The notes beneath the pieces were generated by a model. That model was not told where the DNA came from. It saw nothing but the letters and a program-made list of their open reading frames with translations, and did no database searches. A program made the translations under genes and the position numbers. Below are positions 35,072 through 44,135 of a stretch of DNA of 64,000 bases, one piece after another; within the stretch, counting starts at the first letter, position 1; each line of letters starts with the position of its first letter. This DNA comes from Pelagibacteraceae bacterium (lineage in GTDB: Bacteria > Pseudomonadota > Alphaproteobacteria > HIMB59), in NCBI GenBank assembly GCA_002705265.1, contig PAHR01000021.1, positions 1 through 64,000 on the forward strand. The letters are read 5' to 3'.

Positions 35072-35597
35072 CATCTAGTTTGATTTTACCTTTTGAAGTT
35101 TTAAAATTTAAATAGTATTCACTAAAATCAAAAATAAGGTTTCTCAAGTTAGTTAGATGAGTGTCTAATTTATTTTCAAAAATTTCTTTATCTCTTGGCC
35201 ATATATCTAAATATAAATCCTTTTTATAAATGCCCTCTTTGTAGCAAACCAAAGAAGACATAATTGTATTTTGTGTCTCGCTCAACCAGATTGACTTATT
35301 ATTATATTTTATATTCCCGCTGCTAACGTAATAGGTCAAATCACCAATAATTTCATAATAATTATGTTGAATTTCATAGATAATTTTCATTAGATCCGAA
35401 TAATGAAAAGGTTTTTGCAATGTATAATTTTTATTAATATTGTCACTTATTGTAATTAATTTTTCAGCTGAGAAAAAATTTAATTTTAAGAGTCTGTGGT
35501 TTTTACTGTCTAAGACTTTATAGCTAGTAACTTGCTTGATTGTGGTCTCTATAAAATTTTCTAATTGTGTATCGTTGGAGCTAACTGCTAAAAACAT
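35064..35597 (-). CDS. OmpR-type winged-helix protein with a shortened degenerate receiver
   Basis: The 177-residue protein ends in a domain that fits the OmpR/PhoB effector. LSETQNTIMSSLVCYKEGIYKKDLYLDIWP is followed by NKLDTHLTNLRNLI, the usual DNA-recognition helix pattern. The N-terminal part starts like a receiver (MFLAVSSNDTQLENF) and keeps the late KPF motif (62-64). The acidic pair is lost, no phospho-acceptor Asp is evident, and only about 50 residues separate the first strand from KPF. It therefore looks like a phosphorylation-independent regulator. No histidine kinase is encoded nearby. It is followed directly by the LolA-like gene upstream in the same run (1-nt overlap). Target genes are unknown. 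Confidence 0.65.
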   Translation of the reverse strand: MFLAVSSNDTQLENFIETTIKQVTSYKVLDSKNHRLLKLNFFSAEKLITISDNINKNYTLQKPFHYSDLMKIIYEIQHNYYEIIGDLTYYVSSGNIKYNNKSIWLSETQNTIMSSLVCYKEGIYKKDLYLDIWPRDKEIFENKLDTHLTNLRNLIFDFSEYYLNFKTSKGKIKLDVN

Positions 35598-36088
35598 TAC
35601 TGGTATCTAAAAACCGGGTTTTCACTAAAAAATAAATTATTTATCGGTTTATTTAAATTACAATTTTTTAAATAAAGACTTAATTTAGCACGATTACTAT
35701 CTATAGATATTCTTTTTATAAATTTTTTACTTTTGTTAAATTCCAATTTAATATCAATATCATCTTGCCTTATGTTGCTCGGTATGTCTGGGAACTTTGA
35801 AGCTATGTCCATCATTTGATCAATTACTTGAATAGTTTGTGTAAAGGGTTTGGTCGTTTTATTTTTGTTATTGTATAAGAAGGTGCCTTTTTTATTGATA
35901 AAAATTATAAATAGATCTTTGCTAAAATATTCATAACGTAATTTATTTTCTTTATATAAAATTAATCCTTGATTAATGCTTCCATTAGAGTGAGCTTCTT
36001 CAAAGTTGCATGCAAAGCTCAAATCTGAAGCAATGGTATTTTTTGCAAAAGTAACTAAAAAAAATAAACTTATAATTATCTTATTCAT
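35597..36088 (-). CDS. lolA: LolA-like outer-membrane lipoprotein carrier
   Basis: The 163-residue protein has a signal peptide (MNKIIISLFFLVTFAKNTIA) and a beta-rich body. NGSINQGLILYKENKLRYEY followed by GTFLYNNKNKT matches the LolA pattern of strands around the hydrophobic cavity. LolA shuttles lipoproteins through the periplasm to the outer membrane. The position next to ftsK is the usual alphaproteobacterial one and supports the call. The sequence is strongly diverged and shorter than typical LolA (about 180-200 residues). It overlaps the YggS gene by 8 nt. Confidence 0.65.
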   Translation of the reverse strand: MNKIIISLFFLVTFAKNTIASDLSFACNFEEAHSNGSINQGLILYKENKLRYEYFSKDLFIIFINKKGTFLYNNKNKTTKPFTQTIQVIDQMMDIASKFPDIPSNIRQDDIDIKLEFNKSKKFIKRISIDSNRAKLSLYLKNCNLNKPINNLFFSENPVFRYQ

Positions 36089-36716
36089 AAAAAAAAGAGG
36101 ATCCTATTCTTAACATATTGCTTTCACATGCTAGGGCTTCTTGATAATCATTGCTCATTCCCATGCTTAATAAAAGATTTTTGTTTATAGAGTTTTTGAT
36201 TTCAATCATTTTTTGAAAATAAATTTTAGCTTTATTATTATTAGGAGGGATGCACATCAATCCTTGGATTGGCAATTCTGAACTTTTACAATAAAAATAA
36301 AAATCTTTTATTGACTTAATTGGCACGCCCGATTTTTGTTGCTCTTCGCCTATATTAATTTGAATATAAAAATTTTGAGTTAAAGAGCTTTCATCTCTTT
36401 GTTTTACAATTTCTTTTACTAATTTTTCTCTGTCTAAGGTTTGGATAACATCAAATACCTTTAATGCCAGCCCAGCCTTATTAGATTGTAGGGGCCCTAT
36501 GAGATGCAATTTAATGTTATTATATTTTTTTCTTAATTCGCTAAATTTTATACTTGCCTCTTGAACTTTGTTTTCACCAAACAAGAAGTGATTTTGTTTA
36601 ATAATTTGCTCAATAAGAACCAAAGGTCTGTTTTTTGTTACAGCCATTACTTCACAAAAAGGATATTCTGTTACTTCATTTTTAATCTTTTCAAAAAATT
36701 CTTTATTAAATTGCAT
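36081..36716 (-). CDS. YggS/PLPBP-family pyridoxal phosphate-binding protein
   Basis: The 211-residue single-domain TIM-barrel protein carries the PLP lysine in MAVTKNRPL (Lys near 27) and the blocks FGENKVQEA, LHLIGPLQSNKA and GMSNDYQEAL that define the family. It keeps PLP homeostasis in the cytoplasm and has no known enzymatic activity. It overlaps its downstream neighbour by 8 nt and its upstream neighbour by 1 nt, so it belongs to a compact leftward run that also contains a sulfotransferase-fold protein. Confidence 0.93.
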   Translation of the reverse strand: MQFNKEFFEKIKNEVTEYPFCEVMAVTKNRPLVLIEQIIKQNHFLFGENKVQEASIKFSELRKKYNNIKLHLIGPLQSNKAGLALKVFDVIQTLDREKLVKEIVKQRDESSLTQNFYIQINIGEEQQKSGVPIKSIKDFYFYCKSSELPIQGLMCIPPNNNKAKIYFQKMIEIKNSINKNLLLSMGMSNDYQEALACESNMLRIGSSFFYE

Positions 36717-37681
36717 TAAAAATATTTAGCTATTAATTCCCCGCAATCTCTATCAATAATTTTTTTATCTTTGTTTGAAATTTCAATTTCATTAAGATGC
36801 TTATTATTAATTTGCAGAGTGCTTGCTAATTTATTTAGCTCTTGGGAGTTTATGTTTATTTCAATGCCCGACTCTTTTAAATGACCTGCTATCTCTATTA
36901 ATTTGTCTTCTAAATTAGATAGTAAATCATCAAAATTAATTATTAATCCTCTTAGGGAATTTTGAACGTTTTCATTAGTCCAGCTTGATACATTTACCGA
37001 CCAAGATTTACGCTGTTCTTGACAAGTCTTGGTTTTGTTATTTTGTTCTGAGTGTATTTGCAAGGGCTTATCATCTAAACCACATAACAAATTAATTATT
37101 TCATTACTTTCATATCCTGAATGCCGCAAGTCATCAAAAATTTTATATGGATGTTTTATTATATAAATAAAACATTTTGTAAGTTTTGAATGAGTGAAAT
37201 ATGTGTTCTTGTTATATTCAAAGAAAGCGCTACTTGTATTTAATGTTTTAAGATTAGGATTTTTATTATTTACTAGAATTTGAAAATAGTAATGTGATTT
37301 TAAGAATATATCGTTAACTGTAGAATAGTCTTCCAATTCTTTATCGTTAAGAACTGAAAGAACCTCTTGATAAAAATTAAAGTTTTTAATACTTAAATTT
37401 GATGTATTGGAAATTATTTGCGACACAATATTTGAAGCAAGAACCGCATCTTCTGGATTAAAAGAATTGGCCCATATTATATTGTCATTAAATAAATAAC
37501 TCAGATCTTCAACATCTATAAATTTATCTGCGTTATATCTTAGATATTGATTAGCTATATTTGGGTCTAGTTTTTTAATGTTATTAAAATGCTCTTTAAA
37601 ATCGGTAAAATCTTGACTGTCTATACATTGATTTAGTATTTTAGTACTATATTGTAATTTTATATTTTTTAAAAAACTCAT
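36716..37681 (-). CDS. Sulfotransferase-fold protein lacking the PAPS loop (probable pseudoenzyme)
   Basis: This 321-residue protein is not obvious by sequence, but it keeps the order of landmarks of small bacterial sulfotransferases. NIIWANSF (68-74) stands where the family has IIWLASYPKSGNTW. LKSH (127-130) replaces the KTH motif, FIYIIKHP (171-178) replaces IYIVRDPR, SWSVNVSSW (226-234) is conserved, and INFDDLL (248-254) replaces YEDLL. The phosphosulfate loop residues are lost (NPEDAV) and RDPR has become KHPY, so catalysis is doubtful. It lies head-to-head with a TPR-sulfotransferase gene. Function is unknown; a binding or regulatory role is possible. Confidence 0.6.
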   Translation of the reverse strand: MSFLKNIKLQYSTKILNQCIDSQDFTDFKEHFNNIKKLDPNIANQYLRYNADKFIDVEDLSYLFNDNIIWANSFNPEDAVLASNIVSQIISNTSNLSIKNFNFYQEVLSVLNDKELEDYSTVNDIFLKSHYYFQILVNNKNPNLKTLNTSSAFFEYNKNTYFTHSKLTKCFIYIIKHPYKIFDDLRHSGYESNEIINLLCGLDDKPLQIHSEQNNKTKTCQEQRKSWSVNVSSWTNENVQNSLRGLIINFDDLLSNLEDKLIEIAGHLKESGIEININSQELNKLASTLQINNKHLNEIEISNKDKKIIDRDCGELIAKYF

Positions 37682-37716
37682 TATAATAAATAAGATGTAT
37701 GATCTATGTTTAAATT

Positions 37717-39309
37717 ATGAATGACACTTTTCAAGACATTATTGATGCGGTTATTAAAAATGAAAACCATCATGCTGAAAATCTTTGCTGGTCAGCGCTA
37801 AAAAGCAATCCAAATTCATCAAAATTATATAAATGGCTCGGGATAGCACTTCTAAAACAGAAAAAATATGACGGAGCCCTTGAAGCACTTTTAAAATCTT
37901 TGCCCGAAAATGAAGGAGATTACGATGTTTTGAATAATCTGGCATTTGTATACAGACATTTGGAGGATTACAAAAAAGCCCAAGAATACTGTGATAAAGC
38001 GGATAAGATAAAACCACACACCTATGGCGTAACTTTTAATAGAGCCCAAATAGCTATGGAATTAAAGAAATATGATGTAGCAAAAAAACTAACTATTGAG
38101 TGCTTTGATTTTATTAAAAATGCGCCTCAAGACGGTCTAGCTTCAATTAGAAATTTAAAAAGATTTTATGTTGATATTTTATTAGCTCAAAGAAATGTCG
38201 AGGAGTCAGTCAGGTATATGAAGGAATCTCTCGAAGAAGAGTTTGATGCAAGAATTTTTTTTGATCTTGCAAATATTAGTCCCTCTGATGTCAATGATAA
38301 TATTTTCAAATTGGCAGAAACTTATGCCAGCCAAGAACAAAATCATTTTTTATTAAAAGCGTCAGCTTTGTTTGGGATTGGGAGAATATATGAAAAAAAT
38401 AAAAATTATGAATCTGCATTTAAAAAATATTCTGAGGCTAATTTGATAAAATCTAAAATGCTTAGATTTAAACCGTTTTCTGGGCAGGAATACTTGAAGC
38501 AGAGTTTTAAATTTTTTACTCATGAAACTTTTAAAAAATATAATTTTATCAATAGAGACAAAGGCAAGGAATGTATTTTTATTTTGGGCAACCCCCGCTC
38601 TGGAACAACTCTTGTTGAGTCCATTGTTGGTAGTTCAGATAAGGTGGTTTCTGCGGGTGAGCTAAATAGTTTTTTAAGAATTAGTGAAAAAGTTGCATAC
38701 AAAAACTTTACAAATATAGATAAAATAAATTTAGATGAGCTCGGTAACAATTATTTAAGAATTCTAAAAATTTTCTCAGAGAATAATTCTTCAAAATTTA
38801 TTATCGATAAAATGCCGGCTAATATAATGAATGTTGGGGTGATTAGATTACTACTTCCTGCTGCGAAAATTATTTGCCTTAATAGACGCCCGCTTGATAA
38901 TGCCTGGTCTCTATTTACTCAACTCTATTTGGGGAACATTCCTTATAGCTCTAATCTATTTAACATGGGCATAGCGATGGCAAATGTAGAGGCAGCAAAA
39001 AAATTTTGGCAATCACAAAATATAGATAAAAATTTTATGATTATAGACTACGAGAAAGTTGTTGAAGATCCAAAGAATAATTCTGGTTTACTTTTCGATT
39101 TTATTGGAATTGAAGCAGATTACGATGAGGGGAAAAGAAAGAAATTTTATTCTCGTACCGCATCAAGAACTCAGGTGCAAAAGGACATATATACCTCATC
39201 AATAAGTAGGTCTAAAGAATATGATAAGTTTATGGGCGAATTTCAAAAAAGCTTTGATAATCAAAACTTGTACTGGGATGGCATATTTAAGTCACAAAAA
39301 AACCAATAA
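37717..39309 (+). CDS. TPR-repeat sulfotransferase
   Basis: The 530-residue protein has N-terminal TPR units (about 1-260; WLGIALLKQKKYDGALEALLKS and AFVYRHLEDYKKAQEYC are clear repeats) and a C-terminal sulfotransferase domain. The PAPS loop NPRSGTTLVES lies near 290, and the 3'-phosphate motif LNRRPLDNAWSLF near 388. Its length and order match bacterial tyrosine-protein-sulfotransferase-like proteins. No signal peptide or membrane helix is visible. The acceptor, protein or glycan, is unknown. It is divergent from the pseudo-sulfotransferase gene (35-nt gap) and is closed by a strong palindrome. Confidence 0.9.
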   Translation: MNDTFQDIIDAVIKNENHHAENLCWSALKSNPNSSKLYKWLGIALLKQKKYDGALEALLKSLPENEGDYDVLNNLAFVYRHLEDYKKAQEYCDKADKIKPHTYGVTFNRAQIAMELKKYDVAKKLTIECFDFIKNAPQDGLASIRNLKRFYVDILLAQRNVEESVRYMKESLEEEFDARIFFDLANISPSDVNDNIFKLAETYASQEQNHFLLKASALFGIGRIYEKNKNYESAFKKYSEANLIKSKMLRFKPFSGQEYLKQSFKFFTHETFKKYNFINRDKGKECIFILGNPRSGTTLVESIVGSSDKVVSAGELNSFLRISEKVAYKNFTNIDKINLDELGNNYLRILKIFSENNSSKFIIDKMPANIMNVGVIRLLLPAAKIICLNRRPLDNAWSLFTQLYLGNIPYSSNLFNMGIAMANVEAAKKFWQSQNIDKNFMIIDYEKVVEDPKNNSGLLFDFIGIEADYDEGKRKKFYSRTASRTQVQKDIYTSSISRSKEYDKFMGEFQKSFDNQNLYWDGIFKSQKNQ

Positions 39310-39323
39310 TATCAATATTTTTT

Positions 39324-39345
39324 ATTGTTGCAATTTTGCAACAAT
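39324..39345 (+). terminator. Palindromic terminator after the TPR-sulfotransferase gene
   Basis: A perfect 10-bp inverted repeat (ATTGTTGCAA / TTGCAACAAT) with a 2-nt centre lies 15 nt after the stop. It is preceded by a T-rich stretch and followed by AACTTTTTTT, so it can terminate transcription before the porin promoter. The stem is AT-rich and only moderately strong. Confidence 0.6.
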
Positions 39346-39355
39346 TTAACTTTTT

Positions 39356-39384
39356 TTGGTTTTTATCTTTTAAAATTATATAAA
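39356..39384 (+). promoter_or_regulatory. Predicted porin promoter
   Basis: TTGGTT (39356-39361) and TATAAA (39379-39384) with a 17-nt spacer form a good sigma-70-type promoter. The predicted transcript starts near 39391, giving a leader of about 60 nt before the porin ATG. Confidence 0.5.
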
Positions 39385-39419
39385 AACTCCTGAAAATAAC
39401 TAAATTCCTACTTGTTAAC

Positions 39420-39437
39420 GTTTATATATATATAAAC
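39420..39437 (+). repeat. 18-bp perfect palindrome in the porin leader
   Basis: GTTTATATATATATAAAC is fully self-complementary and ends directly before the ribosome binding site AGGAAAGGA. It could be a regulator site, a second promoter element or an RNA hairpin that modulates initiation. It is noted as seen; no factor is assigned. Confidence 0.5.
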
Positions 39438-39453
39438 AGGAAAGGACTATAAA

Positions 39454-40476
39454 ATGAAAAAACTATTAACATTAGTATCAGCATTATTTGCTGGTTCTAT
39501 TGGAACAGCAGCTGCAGAGGTTTCTGTATCTGGTGCTTCAAACTTCTTCTATGGATCAGGTTCCGGTACAGGAAATGTTGCAGGTGAAGAAGATAGTATC
39601 TTCGTAGTTGGTGGTTCGGTTGCATTTGCTATGTCAACTGAAACAGCAAACGGTGTTACTGTTTCAGGTTCAGCTTCTCTTTCTGCTGACACTGATGATA
39701 TTGCTACTGCTGCAACAGCTACTGCTGTAGGTGGTATGTCACAAATTACTTTCGGTATGGACGGTATGACTATTACTGTTGGTGATATTAATAACGCTGG
39801 TTCAGGAACTGGTGAAGGTGGTGACGTGTCATCATTTGCTTCAACTGTTGCTGGTCAATTTGATACAGACCCTGCTGCTTCTGCAGACGGTGGTTTAGTT
39901 GACGGTATTGCAGACGGTACTGGTTTCAACGTATCAACTTCTATTGGTGATGCTTCTGTAGATGCTACTTGGGTACAAACTCAGGGATCAGGAAGAAACT
40001 CATACAGTGGTGGTGTTTCAACAACTACTGGTAACACAAACGGTTATGCTATCAACGTTGGAATGGATGTTGCTGGCGCAAGTGTAAATGTTGCTCTTGG
40101 TGGTAACGATGAAATGACTTCTGGAACTGATGACGATTCAGCTGTTGGTGTTGAAGTATCATACGACGTTACTGATGCTATGACTCTAACATTTGGTGGT
40201 ACTTCAGGTAACACAGGTGCAAGCGACAAAGACAATCAGTTCGCAAGCATTGCTTACACTGTAGATGCTGACACAACTCTAAGCATGGGTTTTGCAACTG
40301 CTGACGATACAACTGCAAGCGTAACAGACAAGCAAACTGTAACTTCAGTTAACCTATCAAGATCTCTTGGTGGTGGTGTTTCAGTATTTGCTGAATACGC
40401 AGCTGTTGACTCAGATAATGCTGGTGTAAATACTGACGGTAGCGCTGTTGCTGTTGGTACAACAGTATCATTCTAA
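39454..40476 (+). CDS. Outer-membrane porin
   Basis: The 340-residue protein has a cleavable signal peptide (MKKLLTLVSALFAGSIGTAAA) and a mature part made of alternating beta-strands rich in Gly, Ser, Thr, Ala, Asp and Val. It ends in a strand with terminal Phe (VAVGTTVSF), the usual outer-membrane insertion signal. This is the general porin type of SAR11-like bacteria, allowing diffusion of small solutes. Codon use is strikingly biased (GCT, GGT, ACT, GTT), and the GC content is higher than in neighbours, as expected for one of the most expressed proteins. It has its own promoter, a strong ribosome binding site and an intrinsic terminator. Confidence 0.9.
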   Translation: MKKLLTLVSALFAGSIGTAAAEVSVSGASNFFYGSGSGTGNVAGEEDSIFVVGGSVAFAMSTETANGVTVSGSASLSADTDDIATAATATAVGGMSQITFGMDGMTITVGDINNAGSGTGEGGDVSSFASTVAGQFDTDPAASADGGLVDGIADGTGFNVSTSIGDASVDATWVQTQGSGRNSYSGGVSTTTGNTNGYAINVGMDVAGASVNVALGGNDEMTSGTDDDSAVGVEVSYDVTDAMTLTFGGTSGNTGASDKDNQFASIAYTVDADTTLSMGFATADDTTASVTDKQTVTSVNLSRSLGGGVSVFAEYAAVDSDNAGVNTDGSAVAVGTTVSF

Positions 40477-40496
40477 TAATTTAGAATATAATTTTA

Positions 40497-40527
40497 AAAG
40501 CCGGGGTTTTACCTCGGCTTTTTTTTT
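40497..40527 (+). terminator. Rho-independent terminator of the porin gene
   Basis: AAAGCCGGGG and CCTCGGCTTT form a 10-bp stem (one G-U pair) with a TTTTA loop, followed by an uninterrupted T run. It is the clearest intrinsic terminator in the window and lies 20 nt after the porin stop. Confidence 0.92.
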
Positions 40528-40587
40528 GTTTGTCACAAATCGATATTTGACCTAAAATTTAAATTGACCTAGTATGTGTTCTAATTC

Positions 40588-41157
40588 ATGAAACCCTTAT
40601 TAATATTATTAGTTTTGTCAGTTATACTAACTGGCTGTGGAACAGGAAAAAACTATCAAGAAGTAAAACAAAAACAGATAGAAAATGACCCTTGTGTTTA
40701 TGACAGAATTAAAGGCCAAAAAGCCGAGGAAAGATGTATAGCTAGAGTAAATGCAAAAGCAGCTGAGGGAGAGGGTCTTTTTGCAACTATGATAGAAGAT
40801 ATAAAAGAGGATTTAGGAGAAGGGGCTGGCGGTTCTTCTTATGTTAATAAATGGTTATGGAACGGCTCAATAGAAACCCTAGGAGAATTTCCCTTAAAAA
40901 TTGCAGATGCATTTGGAGGGGTAATTGAAACAGATTGGCTTATAAAAGACGGCGTTCCTGACAACAGGTGTGCGGTAAAAGTCCTTATAAAAACCAAGGA
41001 TCTTGTGTCAAATGGTGTAGAGGTAAACACGATATGCCAAAAATATAATGGAACTAACTGGGTTCTTGTTAATGATGATTTGTCAGAAGCTAACAGAGAA
41101 ATAGAAAACTCCATTCTAAGTTTAGCAAGGAAAAACTATCTTGCCTTTGCTGGTTAG
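40588..41157 (+). CDS. DUF3576 lipoprotein
   Basis: The 189-residue protein starts with a lipoprotein signal (MKPLLILLVLSVILTGC; Cys17 is the lipid site). The body matches the alphaproteobacterial DUF3576 family: VNKWLWNGSIETLGEFPLKIADAFGGVIETDWL is the diagnostic block. An extra N-terminal segment (about 20-75) precedes it. The family is conserved directly upstream of leuS in alphaproteobacteria, as here (13-nt gap). An envelope role is presumed; function is unknown. Confidence 0.87.
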   Translation: MKPLLILLVLSVILTGCGTGKNYQEVKQKQIENDPCVYDRIKGQKAEERCIARVNAKAAEGEGLFATMIEDIKEDLGEGAGGSSYVNKWLWNGSIETLGEFPLKIADAFGGVIETDWLIKDGVPDNRCAVKVLIKTKDLVSNGVEVNTICQKYNGTNWVLVNDDLSEANREIENSILSLARKNYLAFAG

Positions 41158-41170
41158 CTAAACTAGCCCG

Positions 41171-43534
41171 ATGCCCAAACAGTATGTATTAGAAATGTTT
41201 CCCTATCCTTCTGGGAATATACATATGGGCCATGTAAGGAACTATACAATTGGAGACATATACACAAGATATTTAAAACTAAATGGACACGAAGTAATTC
41301 ATCCAATGGGCTGGGATGCGTTTGGACTTCCTGCTGAAAATGCCGCTATACAAAATAAAACTCATCCTAAAAAATGGACTATAGAAAATATTGGAAATAT
41401 GAAGAAGGAATTACAATCACTAAATTTAGATTTAGATTGGGATAGAGAGTTAGCAACATGCGAAGAAAAATATTATAAGCACCAACAAAGGCTATTTATA
41501 GATTTTTATAAAAAAGGATTGGTTTATAAAAAAAATGCTGTTGTAAACTGGGATCCTGTTGATCAAACCGTACTTGCTAATGAACAGGTCATTGATGGTA
41601 AAGGATGGAGAACGGGCGCAACTATTGAAAAAAAACAATTATCTCAATGGTTTTTTAAAATAACTGAATACGCAGAGGAGCTGTTGTCGAGCATTGACAC
41701 TCTTAATAAATGGCCAGAAAAAGTTAAAACCATGCAAAGAAATTGGATAGGAAAGTCTATTGGTGCAGAAATAAATTTTAAGATAGAAAATTCAGATAAA
41801 AATATTGAGATTTATACAACAAGGCCTGACACAATTTTTGGAGCAACTTTTATAGCACTGTCTATAAACCATGATTTCATAAGACATTATTTAGATGAAA
41901 GCCGGATTTTAAAAATTCAAAAAGAATTTTCACAAGCTGATGAAAAGGAAAAAGTCGGTATTTTTTTAGACCTAAATTGCATACATCCAATCACAGAAAA
42001 AAAAATACCAATCTATATAGCAAATTTTGTTTTGGATAATTATGGCCAAGGTGCGATCTTCGGTTGTCCAGCGCACGATGAAAGAGATTATGAATTTGCA
42101 AAAAAATATTCAATTCCAATTATTAAGGTTGTTAATTGTGATGACAAAGAGCTTCCTTACACCGGTGATGGAGAAATGGTAAATTCCTCATTTCTTAATG
42201 GCCTGGGCAAAGACAAAGCAATCGAAGAAATAATAAAATACTTTTCAGAAAAAAAAATAGGAAGGAGGTCTATTAACTTCAAATTAAGAGATTGGGGGGT
42301 GTCAAGACAAAGATACTGGGGTTGCCCAATACCAGTAATATACTATGAAGATGGTTCATATAGGGTGTTAGAAAAAGATGAGCTTCCAGTAACACTTCCT
42401 GATGAGATAGAGTTAACCGGACAAGGAAATCCGCTAGGAAGAAACAAAAATTGGGTCGAAATAATTTGCAAAAAAACTGGAAAAAAGGCATTTAGAGAAA
42501 CCGACACATTAGATACTTTTGTGGATTCTTCTTGGTATTACTTCAGATTTTTAGACCCAAATAACAATGAACAGCCTTTTGATATTAATTTAGTCAAAAA
42601 ATATGCTCCTGTTGATAAGTACATTGGGGGGATTGAACATGCAATTCTTCATCTTCTCTATTCGAGGTTTTTCACCAAGGCAATTAGAGATATATATAAT
42701 TTACCAATTGATGAGCCATTTAAAGAGCTTTTCACACAGGGAATGATCACCCACAAAACATTTAAAAGCCATAAAAAATCGTGGCTGCGCCCAAATGAAG
42801 TTGCTTTAAAGGATGGAAAAATGGTTGATATTTTTGACTCTATGCCTGTTTATGAAGGTGCAATAGAAAAAATGAGCAAATCTAAAAGAAACACTATTGA
42901 ACCAAAGGAAATTCTTGATAATTATGGCTTGGATGCAACTAGGGTATTTATGATTTCTGACTCACCTCCAGACAGAAATCTTGAATGGACAGACGAAGGG
43001 ATACAAGGGTCAAAAAATCTAGTAAATAGAATTAAGAGGTATTTTGATAATAAAAAAACCTCTCTCAACGAAGAACAACAAAAAAAAATAAAAATATTCA
43101 TTTATAATATGAGCGAAAATATAAAAGACTTTACTTTTAATAAATGTGTTGCGGAAATTTATACGTTGTTAAATTATTTGGAAAAACAAAAAGCATACGC
43201 GGGTGAAAGTGAACAAGGAAAAGATATTCTTTGTTGCCTTTTTCCAATAATGCCCAGCCTTGTTACAGATTTAATTTCCCATAAGTTTAAAGACTCAAGT
43301 AATACTTTAGCTTGGCCAAAAGTTGACATTAACGAAATCGGGGAAGACATAATTAATTTACCAATACAGATTAATGGGAAATTTATTACAACCATAGAAA
43401 CAAAAATAAACTATGACGAAAAATTCTTACAAGAACAAATATTTAAAATAACAAAAATAGAAGAAAGACTTAATAACAAATTAATAAAAAAAACAATCCA
43501 TGTTAAAAACAAAATTATCAATTTTATTATTTAA
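41171..43534 (+). CDS. leuS: Leucyl-tRNA synthetase, N-terminally short
   Basis: The enzyme charges tRNA-Leu. The HIGH-type motif is [13 protein letters not shown] (about 12-24), [15 protein letters not shown] is the family block, an editing domain (CP1) with [12 protein letters not shown] lies in the middle, and EKMSKSKRN is the KMSKS loop. The protein has 787 residues against about 860 usually. It starts with [15 protein letters not shown], so the ordinary N-terminal 35-40 residues before this block are missing. An in-frame stop at 41159-41161 rules out an upstream extension in this frame. The 3' end overlaps the lipoprotein gene by 35 nt. Confidence 0.95.
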   Translation: MPKQYVLEMFPYPSGNIHMGHVRNYTIGDIYTRYLKLNGHEVIHPMGWDAFGLPAENAAIQNKTHPKKWTIENIGNMKKELQSLNLDLDWDRELATCEEKYYKHQQRLFIDFYKKGLVYKKNAVVNWDPVDQTVLANEQVIDGKGWRTGATIEKKQLSQWFFKITEYAEELLSSIDTLNKWPEKVKTMQRNWIGKSIGAEINFKIENSDKNIEIYTTRPDTIFGATFIALSINHDFIRHYLDESRILKIQKEFSQADEKEKVGIFLDLNCIHPITEKKIPIYIANFVLDNYGQGAIFGCPAHDERDYEFAKKYSIPIIKVVNCDDKELPYTGDGEMVNSSFLNGLGKDKAIEEIIKYFSEKKIGRRSINFKLRDWGVSRQRYWGCPIPVIYYEDGSYRVLEKDELPVTLPDEIELTGQGNPLGRNKNWVEIICKKTGKKAFRETDTLDTFVDSSWYYFRFLDPNNNEQPFDINLVKKYAPVDKYIGGIEHAILHLLYSRFFTKAIRDIYNLPIDEPFKELFTQGMITHKTFKSHKKSWLRPNEVALKDGKMVDIFDSMPVYEGAIEKMSKSKRNTIEPKEILDNYGLDATRVFMISDSPPDRNLEWTDEGIQGSKNLVNRIKRYFDNKKTSLNEEQQKKIKIFIYNMSENIKDFTFNKCVAEIYTLLNYLEKQKAYAGESEQGKDILCCLFPIMPSLVTDLISHKFKDSSNTLAWPKVDINEIGEDIINLPIQINGKFITTIETKINYDEKFLQEQIFKITKIEERLNNKLIKKTIHVKNKIINFII

Positions 43535-44135
43535 TATATTTTTTTTGATTTCTTGCAACTCTGCTTTAAATCAATCCCTTACAGAAGGATCTTTAAAATT
43601 TTCTGTGCATCATATTGAAGGCGATAAAAACGGATTCATATTTAGTAATTTACTAAAACAGCAATTAAGAGTGAATGACTTTTATGACCCTTTATCAACC
43701 AATGTGATATACGTAACAACTAGTAATGAAACAAAGTATTTAGTCACATCTGTAACAAAAACCTCAACAAGAAATGCTGTTTACTCAAATGTTTCAATGG
43801 AAATTGGAACTTCATCTAATCGATTGCCAATTAGTATTAATTTCACCTGCTCAAAAATGGAAGAAACGTATAGTGCAGATCAAATGTATATGCTTGCTGC
43901 AAGTAATGCTAACCTTAGTAATATTGAGGCAGAAAATGACATAATAATTCTTAATAGTGAAAACATAATTGACATGATGATAGATGATTTAATTTTTTAT
44001 AGACAAAATGACTGCTATTTGTCAAAGAAATTAACTAATATAAGCTTGCCTGAAAATGAACAATTAGAAAAGAATCTTTCTGAAAAAGGAAAACTTTTAA
44101 AGGAAATAAAAAACGAACTAAATGCCGGTGAATAA
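43500..44135 (+). CDS. lptE: LptE-like LPS-assembly lipoprotein
   Basis: The 211-residue protein has a lipoprotein signal with lipobox FLISC (Cys19). The region after it is beta-rich and then helical, as in LptE, which plugs the LptD barrel and helps place lipopolysaccharide in the outer membrane. Sequence similarity alone is weak. The call rests on the position between leuS and the holA position, conserved in alphaproteobacteria, and on the lipoprotein signal. It overlaps leuS by 35 nt and the next gene by 14 nt. Confidence 0.65.
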   Translation: MLKTKLSILLFNIFFLISCNSALNQSLTEGSLKFSVHHIEGDKNGFIFSNLLKQQLRVNDFYDPLSTNVIYVTTSNETKYLVTSVTKTSTRNAVYSNVSMEIGTSSNRLPISINFTCSKMEETYSADQMYMLAASNANLSNIEAENDIIILNSENIIDMMIDDLIFYRQNDCYLSKKLTNISLPENEQLEKNLSEKGKLLKEIKNELNAGE

